Below, in pieces: positions 54,778 through 64,000 of a stretch of 64,000 nucleotides of DNA. Each line of letters begins with the position of its first letter. Position 1 is the first letter of the stretch. Location of the stretch: positions 1 to 64,000 of the forward strand of contig NZ_CANMNK010000004.1 of assembly GCF_947499265.1 (NCBI RefSeq), in the 5' to 3' direction. Under the pieces are notes generated by a model. It was not told the origin of the DNA. It ran no database searches and saw nothing but the letters and a program-made list of their open reading frames with translations. The position numbers were made by a program, and so were the translations under genes. The stretch is from an uncultured Roseobacter sp. GTDB lineage: Bacteria; Pseudomonadota; Alphaproteobacteria; Rhodobacterales; Rhodobacteraceae.

Positions 54778-56589
54778 ATGGCTCGCGGTACTCCCCCGGC
54801 CCCTGCGGCACCGGGGCAAAAAGAAGAACGCGCCAAGTCGCGCAAAATCGGTGCGCTTGCGGCTCTGGTGCCGTTTCTGTGGCCGTACAGGCGGCTCATG
54901 TTCGCGGCCATCGCCGCCTTGGTCACAACGGCGCTCATCTCATTGACACTCCCTTTGGCGGTGCGTCGTGTCGTCGACAATTTCGACACGGCGAATTCGC
55001 ACATTCTTGACCAGTATTTCGGGGCCGCCCTGGGCATTGCGGGGCTTTTGGCCATCGGGACCGGTCTGCGCTATGCCTTGGTCACACGCTTGGGCGAAAG
55101 AGTTGTCGCCGATATCCGCAAGGCTGTTTTCGACCGCGTCATCACCATGAGCCCCGCGTTTTACGAAAAGGTCATGACCGGCGAAGTGTTGAGCCGGATC
55201 ACCACAGATACGACACTGCTTTTGTCGGTCATTGGTTCATCGGTCTCCATCGCGCTGCGCAACCTGCTGATCTTTATTGGCGGCCTCGTGCTGATGCTGC
55301 TGACCTCGGCAAAACTGACCGGGCTTGTGCTGCTGATTGTGCCCGCCGTGGTGGTGCCGATCCTTGTGCTGGGGCGCCGACTGCGGGTTCTGAGCCGGGA
55401 AAACCAGGACTGGATCGCGGCGTCTTCGGGCAATGCCTCGGAAGCGCTGAGTGCTGTGCAAACCGTGCAGGCATTCACCTATGAGACGGCCAGCCGGTCG
55501 AAGTTCTCCGAATTTACCGAACTCTCTTACGATTCCGCGCGCCGCCGGATCTGGACCCGCGCCCTGATGACAGTCATCGTGATTTTCCTTGTCTTTGCAG
55601 GCATCGTGGGCGTGCTGTGGATTGGCGCGCGGGACGTGCGGGCAGGTGACATGACGCAAGGCGCGTTGGTGCAATTTGTCATCTACGCGGTCATGGTGGC
55701 CGGGGGTGTTGCGGCGCTGTCAGAGATCTGGGGCGAGTTGCAACGGGCAGCCGGGGCGACCGAACGTCTGGTGGAACTTTTGCAGACCCAAGATAGTGTG
55801 CAGGACTCGCAAACGGGTCTGGCGCTGCCGCAACCCGTGACCGGTCGGATCGCCTTTGAAAATGTGACCTTTGCCTATCCGTCACGGCCCAAGATCAATG
55901 CGCTGGATGACGTCAGCCTGAACATCGAGCCCGGCGAAACGGTGGCATTTGTCGGACCCTCGGGAGCGGGCAAGACAACCATCATCCAGATGATCCTGCG
56001 CTTTTACGACCCCTCTGCGGGGAAAATCACATTGGACGGTATGGACCTGAGCCAGCTGCAGCGGGACGCCTTCCGCAAATCCATCGCGCTGGTGCCGCAG
56101 GACCCTGTGATCTTTGCGGCCTCGGCCCGGGACAACATCCGCTTTGGCCGTCCCGACGCCACGGATGCGGAGATTGAGAATGCCGCTAAAGCCGCCGCAG
56201 CGCATGATTTCATTGCGGCCCTGCCGGATGGCTATGACGCTTATCTCGGAGAACGCGGCGTGATGCTGTCGGGCGGGCAGAAGCAACGGATCGCCATTGC
56301 GCGGGCCATTTTGCGCGATGCGCCCGTCTTGCTGCTGGATGAAGCGACCAGCGCCTTGGACGCGGAAAGCGAACGCGCCGTACAAACCGCAGTCGACACC
56401 CTGAGCCGGGGGCGCACGACGCTCATCGTTGCGCATCGGTTGGCCACGGTTAAGAAAGCGGACCGGATTGTCGTGATGGATCAGGGCAGGGTGGTCGCCA
56501 GCGGACCACATGATGAGCTTGTCGCGGAAGACGGGCTTTATGCGCGTCTGGCCCGGCTGCAGTTTACCGATGGCATGGCTGCAGAGTAG
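54778..56589 (+). CDS. ABC exporter, fused membrane and ATPase domains
   Basis: A 603-residue half-transporter of the ABCB/MsbA type. Six helices occupy about residues 25-320, with coupling segments between them. The ATPase domain has Walker A GPSGAGKTT near residue 395, the A-loop FAYPSRP, signature LSGGQKQR and Walker B VLLLDEATSALD. It should act as a homodimer to export a lipid or hydrophobic compound. ATG 54778 follows GAAAGAGGAATTGAT. Substrate unknown. Confidence 0.92.
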   Translation: MARGTPPAPAAPGQKEERAKSRKIGALAALVPFLWPYRRLMFAAIAALVTTALISLTLPLAVRRVVDNFDTANSHILDQYFGAALGIAGLLAIGTGLRYALVTRLGERVVADIRKAVFDRVITMSPAFYEKVMTGEVLSRITTDTTLLLSVIGSSVSIALRNLLIFIGGLVLMLLTSAKLTGLVLLIVPAVVVPILVLGRRLRVLSRENQDWIAASSGNASEALSAVQTVQAFTYETASRSKFSEFTELSYDSARRRIWTRALMTVIVIFLVFAGIVGVLWIGARDVRAGDMTQGALVQFVIYAVMVAGGVAALSEIWGELQRAAGATERLVELLQTQDSVQDSQTGLALPQPVTGRIAFENVTFAYPSRPKINALDDVSLNIEPGETVAFVGPSGAGKTTIIQMILRFYDPSAGKITLDGMDLSQLQRDAFRKSIALVPQDPVIFAASARDNIRFGRPDATDAEIENAAKAAAAHDFIAALPDGYDAYLGERGVMLSGGQKQRIAIARAILRDAPVLLLDEATSALDAESERAVQTAVDTLSRGRTTLIVAHRLATVKKADRIVVMDQGRVVASGPHDELVAEDGLYARLARLQFTDGMAAE

Positions 56590-56772
56590 CAGCGCAGATT
56601 GACACGCCCTTCGCAGGCCGACACATTGGTTTTGTGCCCCAGCGTCACGGCGTGTGACGCAGCGTTCCGGATGCTGTGGCGATTATCGCGGAGCTTGCAC
56701 TAAATTGCATTAGGCCCCATCTTCTTTGCCACAGATAAATCGCTCGAAAACGGGCGTTTGGGAGGAAAATGA

Positions 56773-58668
56773 ATGACCTTTGCCGGGATCGAAGATCGCG
56801 ATGCGATCGAGGCTGCAATGCCATGGGTGGATCGTCCACTGCCAAAAACGCTCTATGCGTTGCTCAGCGAAACCGCAGGCAAATTTCCCAACCATAACGC
56901 GGTCAGTTACCAGATATTCTCAGGCCCCGGGGACAAGGCGGAAACGCTGACCTGGACGGATCTCAAAGAGCAGGTGACGCAGGCGGCAAACCTGTTCCGC
57001 TCCCTGGGCATCGGCGAAAACGATGTGGTCGCCTACATCATGCCAAATGCCAATGAAACGGTTCTGGCGCTTCTCGGCGGGGCGGTGGCGGGTATTGTGA
57101 ACCCGATCAACCCACTGCTGGATGCGGAACAAATCGGCTCCATCCTGCGCGAAACCAACGCCAAGGTTGTGGTCACCCTGCGCCCGTTTCCCAAAACTGA
57201 TGTGGCGGATAAGACCGCCGAAGCCGTGGCGCTGGCGCCCAGCGTCAAGACGGTGCTGGAGGTTGACCTTCTGCGCTATCTGACCCCGCCAAAATCCTGG
57301 ATCGTGCCGCTGGTCCGCCCGAAGCGCACGGTTCAGAACCACGCGAAATACATGAACTTCAACGCGGAACTGGCCAAGCAACCCAAAGTGCTGAGCTTTG
57401 AGGACGGCACCGAGGACCGGGTCGCCTGTTATTTCCACACCGGCGGCACCACCGGCATGCCGAAAGTGGCGCAACATCGCTATTCCGGATTGATCTACAA
57501 TGGCTGGATTGGCACCGAGCTGCTGTTTTCCGAGGAAGACAACATCATCTGTCCGCTGCCACTCTTTCATGTTTTTGCCTGCCACGTGATCCTAATGGCG
57601 GCGGTCACCTCCGGGGCGCATGTGATATTCCCGACGCCACAGGGCTATCGCGGCGAAGGGGTCATGGATAATTTCTGGAAGCTGGTGGAGCGCTGGAAGA
57701 TCACCTTTATCATCACCGTGCCGACGGCGATCTCGGCCAAGATGCAACGCCCGATCAACGCGGATGTCAGCACGGTCAAAACCGCGTTTTCCGGCTCCGC
57801 GCCGCTGCCGCTTGAGCTGTTTCGTCGGTTCGAACAGGCGACAGGCGTGAAATTGGTCGAAGGCTATGGGCTGACGGAAGCAACCTGCCTGGTGTCCTGC
57901 AATCCGGTGGATGGGGAGAAGAAAGTGGGTAGCATCGGCATCCCCTTTCCCTATTGCACCGTCAAGATCTTCAAGGCGACCAACAGTGGGCCGATCGAGG
58001 CCGATGTCGACGAAATCGGAGAGATTTGCGTCTCCAATCCAGGTGTTTTTGTCGACCATACCTACACGGAGGCGGATAAGAACAAGGACCTTTACTACGG
58101 CGATCACCTGCGCACCGGCGATCTGGGCCGGGTCGATCCCGATGGGTATTTGTGGATCACCGGGCGCGCCAAGGACCTGATCATTCGCGGGGGACACAAT
58201 ATTGACCCGGCGGAGATCGAGGAAGCGCTGCTGCACCACGAGGCCGTGGCCTTCGCCGGGGCCATCGGGCAGCCTGATGCGCATTCCGGTGAAGTGCCTT
58301 GCGCCTTTGTCGAGTTGGTGGAGGGGGCAAGCGTTTCCGAAGAGGAGCTGCTGGCCTTCTGCAAGGAGCATGTGCACGAACGTGCCGCACAACCGAAGCA
58401 CATGACGATCATGCCGGAATTGCCAAAGACGGCTGTGGGTAAAATCTTCAAACCGGAGCTGCGCAAGATGGCGATTACCCGTATCTACAATGCCGCGCTG
58501 GAAAAGGATGGCGTTGCCGCCCGTGTGGTGATGGTTGTGGATGACAAGAAGCGCGGCCTTGTCGCGCAGATTGAACCCAATGGCGCCGGCACGGATGCGA
58601 TTGCCCATGCGTTGAGCGCTTTTGTCCGGCCTTGGGAATTGGCCAGCAGCGTGGTTGCCGCCGAGTAA
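56773..58668 (+). CDS. Acyl-CoA synthetase
   Basis: A 631-residue AMP-forming ligase. The AMP-binding P-loop is HTGGTTGMPK, with EGYGLTEATC, LRTGDLGRVDPDGYLWITGRAKDLI and the late catalytic lysine in PKTAVGKIFKPELR. It activates a fatty or other carboxylic acid with ATP and CoA. It follows the ABC exporter on the same strand by 183 bases and converges directly on a phosphodiesterase gene. Chain-length preference not predictable. Confidence 0.9.
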   Translation: MTFAGIEDRDAIEAAMPWVDRPLPKTLYALLSETAGKFPNHNAVSYQIFSGPGDKAETLTWTDLKEQVTQAANLFRSLGIGENDVVAYIMPNANETVLALLGGAVAGIVNPINPLLDAEQIGSILRETNAKVVVTLRPFPKTDVADKTAEAVALAPSVKTVLEVDLLRYLTPPKSWIVPLVRPKRTVQNHAKYMNFNAELAKQPKVLSFEDGTEDRVACYFHTGGTTGMPKVAQHRYSGLIYNGWIGTELLFSEEDNIICPLPLFHVFACHVILMAAVTSGAHVIFPTPQGYRGEGVMDNFWKLVERWKITFIITVPTAISAKMQRPINADVSTVKTAFSGSAPLPLELFRRFEQATGVKLVEGYGLTEATCLVSCNPVDGEKKVGSIGIPFPYCTVKIFKATNSGPIEADVDEIGEICVSNPGVFVDHTYTEADKNKDLYYGDHLRTGDLGRVDPDGYLWITGRAKDLIIRGGHNIDPAEIEEALLHHEAVAFAGAIGQPDAHSGEVPCAFVELVEGASVSEEELLAFCKEHVHERAAQPKHMTIMPELPKTAVGKIFKPELRKMAITRIYNAALEKDGVAARVVMVVDDKKRGLVAQIEPNGAGTDAIAHALSAFVRPWELASSVVAAE

Positions 58669-59505
58669 TCAGCTCAGGAAAACGGGCGCTTTCATCGTTT
58701 GCGCGATGGGCGCCCCAAGCCGCGACAGGATTGTCGGGGCCAGTTGCAACTGGTCGATCACATCGTCTTTTTGGGGCCCGTCTGCGGGGCCGAAGTAGTA
58801 AAGGGCGGCTTCCTGTTGCAGGGGATCGCGCCCGCCGTGGTGGCCGCGCGCGTCCTGACCATGATCTGCCGTCACAATTACCTCATACCCGGCATCGCGC
58901 CACCGGATGATGAAGGGGGCCAGCATTTCATCCATCACGAAACAGGCGTGATCCATTTCCTGACAATCATGGAAAAACCGATGGCCCATGCTGTCGAGGG
59001 TACAGGTGTGCGACATCCCGTAGTTGAGGTGAAACCGCTCGCAAAGCCCCGTGAGGGTCGCAAAGAGATCCGCATCCGAAGGTGTCATCTGATTGGTCTG
59101 ACCATAACCGCTCATGGTATGAAAACGGCCGTGGTTGATGGTCTTGCTGTCGGGTTCGTCATATTCGATGTCGCGCACCAGATCGAAGGGCGCGCGGTTG
59201 AAAAACTCCGACCAGAAGGAATGTGCCACGGCACCCGTGATGCCGCCCACCGCGCGGATCTGGGAAAAGACGTCCGGCTGCTTCAGACGGAACACATTGG
59301 CGTTGCCGGTGCAGCCGTGCGCCGCCGGGGTGACGCCGGTGTGGATCGATGCGTAGCAACTGGCAGAGATCGACGGCAGCACGGAGCGGATTTTCCAGAC
59401 CCGGGCATCGCCGCTGTCGACCCAGCCCTCGAGATTCCCGAACAGACGCCGCCAATTGCGCCAGGGCACCCCGTCGAGGATGATCAACAGCAGTTTGGGT
59501 TCCAT
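58669..59505 (-). CDS. Type I phosphodiesterase/nucleotide pyrophosphatase-like protein
   Basis: About 278 residues of the alkaline-phosphatase superfamily, started at MEPKLLLIILDGVPWRNWR. The first metal aspartate is in LIILDGV, a serine nucleophile region is near SISASCYASIHTG, and late ligands lie in IVTADHGQDARGHHGG. It has no signal peptide. Its stop is adjacent to the acyl-CoA synthetase stop. Confidence 0.8.
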   Translation of the reverse strand: MEPKLLLIILDGVPWRNWRRLFGNLEGWVDSGDARVWKIRSVLPSISASCYASIHTGVTPAAHGCTGNANVFRLKQPDVFSQIRAVGGITGAVAHSFWSEFFNRAPFDLVRDIEYDEPDSKTINHGRFHTMSGYGQTNQMTPSDADLFATLTGLCERFHLNYGMSHTCTLDSMGHRFFHDCQEMDHACFVMDEMLAPFIIRWRDAGYEVIVTADHGQDARGHHGGRDPLQQEAALYYFGPADGPQKDDVIDQLQLAPTILSRLGAPIAQTMKAPVFLS

Positions 59506-59785
59506 ACCTGATGCTCCTTTTCTCGCAGGTATCTGACGGAAAGAAACGCACATGCACAACTGCGAAATCGACGTAGGCCGGCTTTTCTGCGACGGCCTGG
59601 GCCCGCGGTCGCGAGGCAGCTGAATGAGGGTCGCAATTGGTTTTCAGGGGTATGGTTTGACCGCTCCGCCGGTTGCAGTCTCACGATCCGTTGACAAAAA
59701 CGTGACAAAGGCCGGGAGTGAAAGCCTTTGCCGGTTCCAGCAGGCCAAAGCTAGGGTGCGTTTGAGATAGGCACTGGAGCACGTG

Positions 59786-60277
59786 ATGAGCAAACCCCGC
59801 AAGACCAAGTCCCGCAAGTCCAAGGCCGCCGCCGCGACGCCTGAGCCGACGCGCCGCGACGTGTTCAAGCTCGCCCGGAATGGTGCGATTGCCGCGGCCG
59901 CGGTCGCAGGTGGGGGGTATTTCGCGGTTGGGTCGTTTCGTGCCTATGCCGCCGAGCACGACCTGACCCGTTTGGGGCAGGGCAAGCCGGTGGTGGTGCA
60001 GGTGCATGATCCGCAATGCCCGACCTGCACGGCGCTGCAAAAGCAGGCGCGCAAGGCGCTCAAGGAGTTTGGCGAATGTGATTTGGTGTATTTGATCGCG
60101 GATATCACCACGCCCGAAGGTCGCGCCTTCGCTGTGCAGCACGGGGTCGGTAACGTGACCCTGTTGCTCTTTGATGGCGCGGGCGGATTGCACCAGACCG
60201 TGCAAGGGCTGCACAACAGCGATCAGCTCGATGCGATATTCAAGGCACACCATGGGGCTGTGCGCCAAGACGCCTAA
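59786..60277 (+). CDS. Tat-exported thioredoxin-like protein
   Basis: About 163 residues after the ribosome site GGAGC. The basic N-terminus is followed by a twin-arginine-like leader (PTRRDVFKLARNGAIAAAAVAGGGYFAV). The thioredoxin-fold body has CPTC in DPQCPTCTALQKQARKAL and a cis-proline-region equivalent near GVGNVTLLLFDGAGG. It probably handles thiols or metals in the periplasm. Single gene. Confidence 0.75.
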   Translation: MSKPRKTKSRKSKAAAATPEPTRRDVFKLARNGAIAAAAVAGGGYFAVGSFRAYAAEHDLTRLGQGKPVVVQVHDPQCPTCTALQKQARKALKEFGECDLVYLIADITTPEGRAFAVQHGVGNVTLLLFDGAGGLHQTVQGLHNSDQLDAIFKAHHGAVRQDA

Positions 60278-60333
60278 ACACCGAAGGATTATCGGCGCAA
60301 GCCTGACTGTCTGGCCCCCGTCGCGGCTCAGGA

Positions 60334-61971
60334 TCAGTTCCCCGCGCTTTCCATCTTGCGGTTGGCAATCACCTCTTCCAGCCAGCCCAGTTTCATCTCC
60401 GGTACCGAGCTGAGCAACAGGTCGGTGTAATCGTCAAAGGGCGGCGAGAGTACCTGGGATTTCGGACCGTAGCGCACGACTTCCCCTTGGAACATCACGG
60501 CGATGCTGTCGGCAATGGCGCGCACCGTCGCGAGGTCATGGGTGATGAAGAGATAAGCCACATCTTCGATCTTCTGCAGGTTCAGCAGCAGTTTGAGGAT
60601 GCCGTCAGCCACGAGTGGATCAAGCGCTGAGGTCACCTCGTCGCAGATGATGAGCTTGGGCTTAGCGGCAAGTGCGCGGGCGATGCAGACACGTTGTTTC
60701 TGCCCGCCTGAAAGCTCCGCTGGATAGCGGTCCTGAAACCCGTCGCCAAGCTCGATCTCGTCCAGCAGCTCCTGAATGCGCTTCTGCTTCTCCGCGCCTT
60801 TGAGGCCGAAATAGAATTCCAAGGGCCGTCCGATGATGGTGCCGACGGTCTGCCGCGGGTTCATCGCCGTATCCGCCATCTGGTAGATCATCTGCAATTC
60901 ACGCAGGTCTTCCAACGGGCGCGTCGGTAGATCCGGCGTGAGTTCCCGACCGTCAAAGGTGATCTTGCCCGACGAGGGCGGCAGCAAACCGGTGATCACC
61001 CGCGCCAGCGTCGATTTGCCGGACCCGGATTCACCGACCACCGCCAGCGTCTGACCGGGGTGTAGCTCCACATTGATGTTCTTGAGCACGTCGAAATTCG
61101 TGCCTTTATAACGCGCGGTAATGCCTTCGACCCTCAGCACGGGCGTCTCGGTTGGCTGCTTCTCCTCATGCTGGATCGAGCGGACGGACACCAATGCCTT
61201 GGTGTAGTCCTCCTTGGGGTGGTTGATGATCTGATCGGTGGTGCCGTATTCCACCGTGGCGCCCTGTTGCAGCACCATGATGTGGTCGCTTACCTGCGCC
61301 ACAACCGCGAGGTCGTGGGTGATGTAGAGCGCCGCCACACCGGTATCGCGGATCGCTTCCTTGATCGCGGCCAGCACGTCAATCTGGGTGGTGACATCCA
61401 GTGCCGTGGTGGGCTCGTCAAAAACCACAAGATCAGGCTGCGGACACAGCGCCAGCGCGGTCATACAGCGCTGCAACTGACCCCCGGAGACCTGATGCGG
61501 ATAGCGGCTACCGATGTTTTCCGGATCGGGCAGGCCCAATTTGCGGAAAAGCTCCACCGCGCGTTCTTCGGCCTCTTTCTTGGAGAACTTGTTCTGGAAA
61601 ATCGCGGCTTCGGTCACCTGTTCCATGATCTGCTTGGCCGGGTTGAACGATGCAGCCGCAGATTGCGACACATAGGTCACCTCGGCCCCGCGCAAACGGC
61701 GCACATCGCGCAGGCCGGACGACAGGATGTCTCGCCCGTTAACCTCAACCGTGCCGCCGGTGATTTCCACTCCGCCCCGGCCATAGGCCATAGAGGCCAG
61801 ACCGATGGTGGATTTGCCGGCACCGGATTCGCCGATCAACCCCAGCACCTTACCCGGTGCCAGATCGAAATCGACCCCGTGCACGATTTCAATCTCACGG
61901 GACTTTTCGCCGGGCGGATAGATTGTGGCGCCGATCTTCAGGCCGCGGACCTTAAGCAAGGGCTCGGTCAT
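60334..61971 (-). CDS. Oligopeptide-type ABC transporter, fused twin ATPase
   Basis: A 545-residue protein started at MTEPLLKVRGLKIGATIY, overlapping the permease stop (ATGA). Two complete ABC domains are joined: the first has GESGAGKST, SGGQLQR and VVFDEPTTALD; the second has GESGSGKST, LSGGQKQR and ICDEVTSALD. This is the DppD-DppF fusion type. The two permeases and a binding protein are upstream. Confidence 0.92.
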   Translation of the reverse strand: MTEPLLKVRGLKIGATIYPPGEKSREIEIVHGVDFDLAPGKVLGLIGESGAGKSTIGLASMAYGRGGVEITGGTVEVNGRDILSSGLRDVRRLRGAEVTYVSQSAAASFNPAKQIMEQVTEAAIFQNKFSKKEAEERAVELFRKLGLPDPENIGSRYPHQVSGGQLQRCMTALALCPQPDLVVFDEPTTALDVTTQIDVLAAIKEAIRDTGVAALYITHDLAVVAQVSDHIMVLQQGATVEYGTTDQIINHPKEDYTKALVSVRSIQHEEKQPTETPVLRVEGITARYKGTNFDVLKNINVELHPGQTLAVVGESGSGKSTLARVITGLLPPSSGKITFDGRELTPDLPTRPLEDLRELQMIYQMADTAMNPRQTVGTIIGRPLEFYFGLKGAEKQKRIQELLDEIELGDGFQDRYPAELSGGQKQRVCIARALAAKPKLIICDEVTSALDPLVADGILKLLLNLQKIEDVAYLFITHDLATVRAIADSIAVMFQGEVVRYGPKSQVLSPPFDDYTDLLLSSVPEMKLGWLEEVIANRKMESAGN

Positions 61972-62780
61972 CCACGACCTCCTTTCAGCGAGGTGGTTCG
62001 GTTCAGAACCCAATCTGCCACGAGGTTGATCGAGATACACAGGATCGCGATGGCATAGGCCGGATAGAGTGCTGCGGAGATGCCGTAATTGATCCCTTCC
62101 TTGTTCTCCTTCACGATCCCGCCCCAATCGGCCTGCGGTGGCTGCACGCCAAGGCCCAGGAACGACAGGGTGGAGACAAAGAGCACCATGAAGATGAACC
62201 GCAGCCCCATTTCCGCCACCAGCGGCGAGAGCGCATTGGGCAGGGTTTCGCGGAAGATGATCCAGCCGATTTTCTCGCCCCGCAGACGCGCGGCCTCGAC
62301 ATAATCCATCACAGTGATGTCCACCGCGACCGCGCGGGCCAGCCGGTAGACGCGGGTGCTGTCCAGCAGCCCCATCAGGATAATCAGGATTGGGATCGTG
62401 GTGGGCATGACCGACAAGACCACCAGCGCAAAGATCAGCGAGGGGATCGACATGATCAGATCGACAAAGCGGCTGATCACCTGATCTACCCAGCCTCCGG
62501 ACACGGCAGCGAAAAAGCCAAGCACCGAACCTGTGACAAAGCTGAGGATGGTGGCCGCCGTGGCGATGAAGATCGTCGTTTGTCCGCCATAGATCATCCG
62601 GCTGAGCAGGTCGCGGCCAATGCTGTCGGTCCCCAGCAGAAACTTGTCGGAAGGCGCTTCCCAAACATCGCCGACCACCTCGGCCATGCCGTAGGGGGCG
62701 ATGAGCGGTGCAATAATCGCCATGACAAAGAAAAGCCCGGTAAAAAACAGGCCGATGAGGGCGGAAATCGGTATCCTCAT
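61968..62780 (-). CDS. Oligopeptide-type ABC permease (DppC/OppC)
   Basis: A 270-residue permease. LLGTDSIGRDLLSRMIYGGQTT is the DppC hallmark, and the coupling loop is DYVEAARLRGEKIGWIIFRETLPNA. It overlaps the second permease by four bases and the ATPase by four. With the DppB-type partner it forms the membrane channel for peptides or a related solute. Confidence 0.9.
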   Translation of the reverse strand: MRIPISALIGLFFTGLFFVMAIIAPLIAPYGMAEVVGDVWEAPSDKFLLGTDSIGRDLLSRMIYGGQTTIFIATAATILSFVTGSVLGFFAAVSGGWVDQVISRFVDLIMSIPSLIFALVVLSVMPTTIPILIILMGLLDSTRVYRLARAVAVDITVMDYVEAARLRGEKIGWIIFRETLPNALSPLVAEMGLRFIFMVLFVSTLSFLGLGVQPPQADWGGIVKENKEGINYGISAALYPAYAIAILCISINLVADWVLNRTTSLKGGRG

Positions 62781-63733
62781 TTTGGATGCCTCAGTCTTGG
62801 ATTGGCGAGGATCGACACGATGTCAGCGATCAGGTTCAGCCCGATGTAAACGGCGGCGAAAATCAGGCCGCAGGCCTGTACCACCGGCACGTCGCGTTTG
62901 GACACATGGTCGACCAGATATTGCCCCATGCCGGGGTAGGCAAAGACCACCTCGACCACCACAACGCCCACCACCAGATAGGCGAGGTTCAGCATCACCA
63001 CGTTCACGATGGGAGCGATGGCGTTCGGGAAGGCGTGTTTGCGGATGATCTTGAGCATGCCGAGGCCCTTGAGTTCCGCCGTCTCGATATAGGCCGATTG
63101 CATGACATTCAGGATCGCGGCCCGTGTCATGCGCATCATATGGGCCAGCACCACCAGCGTCAGCACCATCACCGGGATGGCGATTGCGTTGAGTTTCTGA
63201 CCCAATGTCATGCTGTCGTTGATGATGGCAACGGAGGAGAACATGCCCCACTTGATCGACACCCAGTAGATCAGAACATAGCCGATCATGAATTCCGGGA
63301 TTGAGATTGTTGTCAGCGTGACGCCAGAGATGATCTTGTCCGGCCAGCGGTCTTTGTAGCGTACGGCCAACAGGCCCAGGAAAATCGCCAGCGGCACCGC
63401 GATGACCGCGGCCCAGAAGGCGAGGAAAAGCGTGTTGGAAAGTCGGCTGCTGAGGCTTTCGGCGATGTCGCGGCCATTGGTGAGCGCGGTGCCGAGGTCG
63501 CCCTGCAGGATGCCACCAAGCCAGCTGAAATACCGGGTGACGGCGGGCTCGTTCAGGCCCAGTTCACGGCGCAGGTTTTCCAGCGCTTCCGGGGTGGCGG
63601 CTTGTCCGAGGATTTGTTGGGCCACATCTCCAGGCAGGATGGACGTCCCTGCAAAGATCAGGATTGAGGCGGCGAAAAGCAACAGGAGGCCCAACGCGAG
63701 GCGTTGGGCAACCAGTTTTACGATGGGATGCAT
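62777..63733 (-). CDS. Oligopeptide-type ABC permease (DppB/OppB)
   Basis: A 318-residue permease. ILPGDVAQQILGQAATPEAL and LGLNEPAVTRYFSWL are DppB-type, and the coupling motif is YIETAELKGLGMLKIIRKHAFPNA. It starts 12 bases after the binding-protein stop. The order (binding protein, DppB, DppC, fused DppDF) is a complete importer. Confidence 0.9.
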   Translation of the reverse strand: MHPIVKLVAQRLALGLLLLFAASILIFAGTSILPGDVAQQILGQAATPEALENLRRELGLNEPAVTRYFSWLGGILQGDLGTALTNGRDIAESLSSRLSNTLFLAFWAAVIAVPLAIFLGLLAVRYKDRWPDKIISGVTLTTISIPEFMIGYVLIYWVSIKWGMFSSVAIINDSMTLGQKLNAIAIPVMVLTLVVLAHMMRMTRAAILNVMQSAYIETAELKGLGMLKIIRKHAFPNAIAPIVNVVMLNLAYLVVGVVVVEVVFAYPGMGQYLVDHVSKRDVPVVQACGLIFAAVYIGLNLIADIVSILANPRLRHPK

Positions 63734-63745
63734 CTGCAGACCGCC

Positions 63746-64000
63746 TTATGCGTCAGTCAGCCAGCACTTGATTGGGGCCTTGTTGTTCATCAACGGGCCG
63801 TTGGGGTCGTCATAGTAGCCGCCCACGTTATTGCCGATGGCACCGACAAAATCGTTGAACATCGGCAGGATCAGGCCGCCTTCGTCACGCAGCATCCGGC
63901 CCATCTTGGAATAGATATCCTTGCGCTTGGCCTCATCGATTTCTGCACGTGCGGCCAACAGCATCTCATCGAATTCCGGCACTTTGAAACGGGTGTCGTT
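63746..64000 (-). CDS. Oligopeptide-type ABC solute-binding protein, C-terminal part
   Basis: The last 84 codons of a periplasmic binding protein of the SBP_bac_5 type, running off the window edge. FDEMLLAARAEIDEAKRKDIYSKMGRMLRDEGGLILPMFNDF is the usual end pattern. The start and signal peptide are outside the window. First gene of the Dpp/Opp operon. Confidence 0.85.
   Translation of the reverse strand, partial: NDTRFKVPEFDEMLLAARAEIDEAKRKDIYSKMGRMLRDEGGLILPMFNDFVGAIGNNVGGYYDDPNGPLMNNKAPIKCWLTDA

Noticed and set aside
57592..58608. 338-codon frame opposite the acyl-CoA synthetase
   Set aside because: Shadow of a high-confidence enzyme gene in a G+C-rich region.

Overview
The window looks like a chromosomal stretch from a Roseobacter-group alphaproteobacterium (Rhodobacterales). 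This is inferred from gene content and protein style: a TAXI-type TRAP transporter, MarR/GNAT and IclR-free small regulators, a large thiamine operon, many intergenic copies of a short G+C-rich repeat, and IS110-type insertion sequences. The genus cannot be fixed from sequence reading alone. The DNA is mosaic. Well-kept operons (thiamine, oligopeptide ABC, TRAP-sulfatase) alternate with IS-rich stretches holding broken genes.

Layout. 0.1-1.2 kb: cydB (interrupted by an in-frame TAG) and a DUF2474 small subunit. 1.6-5.6 kb: a small membrane protein, a DCC-family thiol oxidoreductase, a cytochrome P450, an isoprenylcysteine-methyltransferase-like membrane protein and another small membrane protein. 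5.8-7.6 kb: a MarR-GNAT regulator divergent from a frameshifted SDR, with a perfect palindrome between them. 7.9-13.4 kb: a LysR regulator divergent from a TAXI-TRAP transporter plus formylglycine-type sulfatase. 13.6-17.4 kb: a YHYH protein, a second sulfatase, a deleted dedA, a multicopper oxidase tail, a frameshifted ricin-like lectin and a MarR regulator. 18.0-26.1 kb: an eleven-gene thiamine operon under a TPP riboswitch, thiD-thiO-thiS-thiG-thiE-thiF-thiY-tenA-thiZ-tenA(E type)-thiX, with no thiC. It makes the thiazole and imports or salvages the pyrimidine.

26.7-39.9 kb: an AhpD-like gene with an internal TAG, two decayed IS110 copies, a CPA1 antiporter with a cyclic-nucleotide domain, a homocysteine methyltransferase-like gene, a DUF6647-like protein, and a signalling module of a LuxR response regulator, a hybrid histidine kinase and an orphan periplasmic binding protein. 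39.2-52.7 kb: a segment bounded by two direct copies of a small tyrosine recombinase element. It carries an NTF2-like/MFS/amino-acid-synthesis-family operon divergent from two overlapping regulators with N-terminal LuxR helix-turn-helix domains, then a lipoprotein, an esterase, AraC plus aldo/keto reductase, VOC, RidA, a short LysR and an intact IS110. 53-64 kb: a membrane protein behind a 28-bp palindrome, tRNA-Gly(TCC), an ABC exporter, an acyl-CoA synthetase, a phosphodiesterase, a Tat-exported thioredoxin-like protein and a Dpp/Opp-type ABC operon cut by the window end.

A recurring theme is decay. Three reading frames carry single in-frame TAG codons, four carry single-base shifts (three of them in homopolymer tracts), and several genes are deleted or truncated. 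Raw reads are needed to separate true pseudogenes from assembly error.
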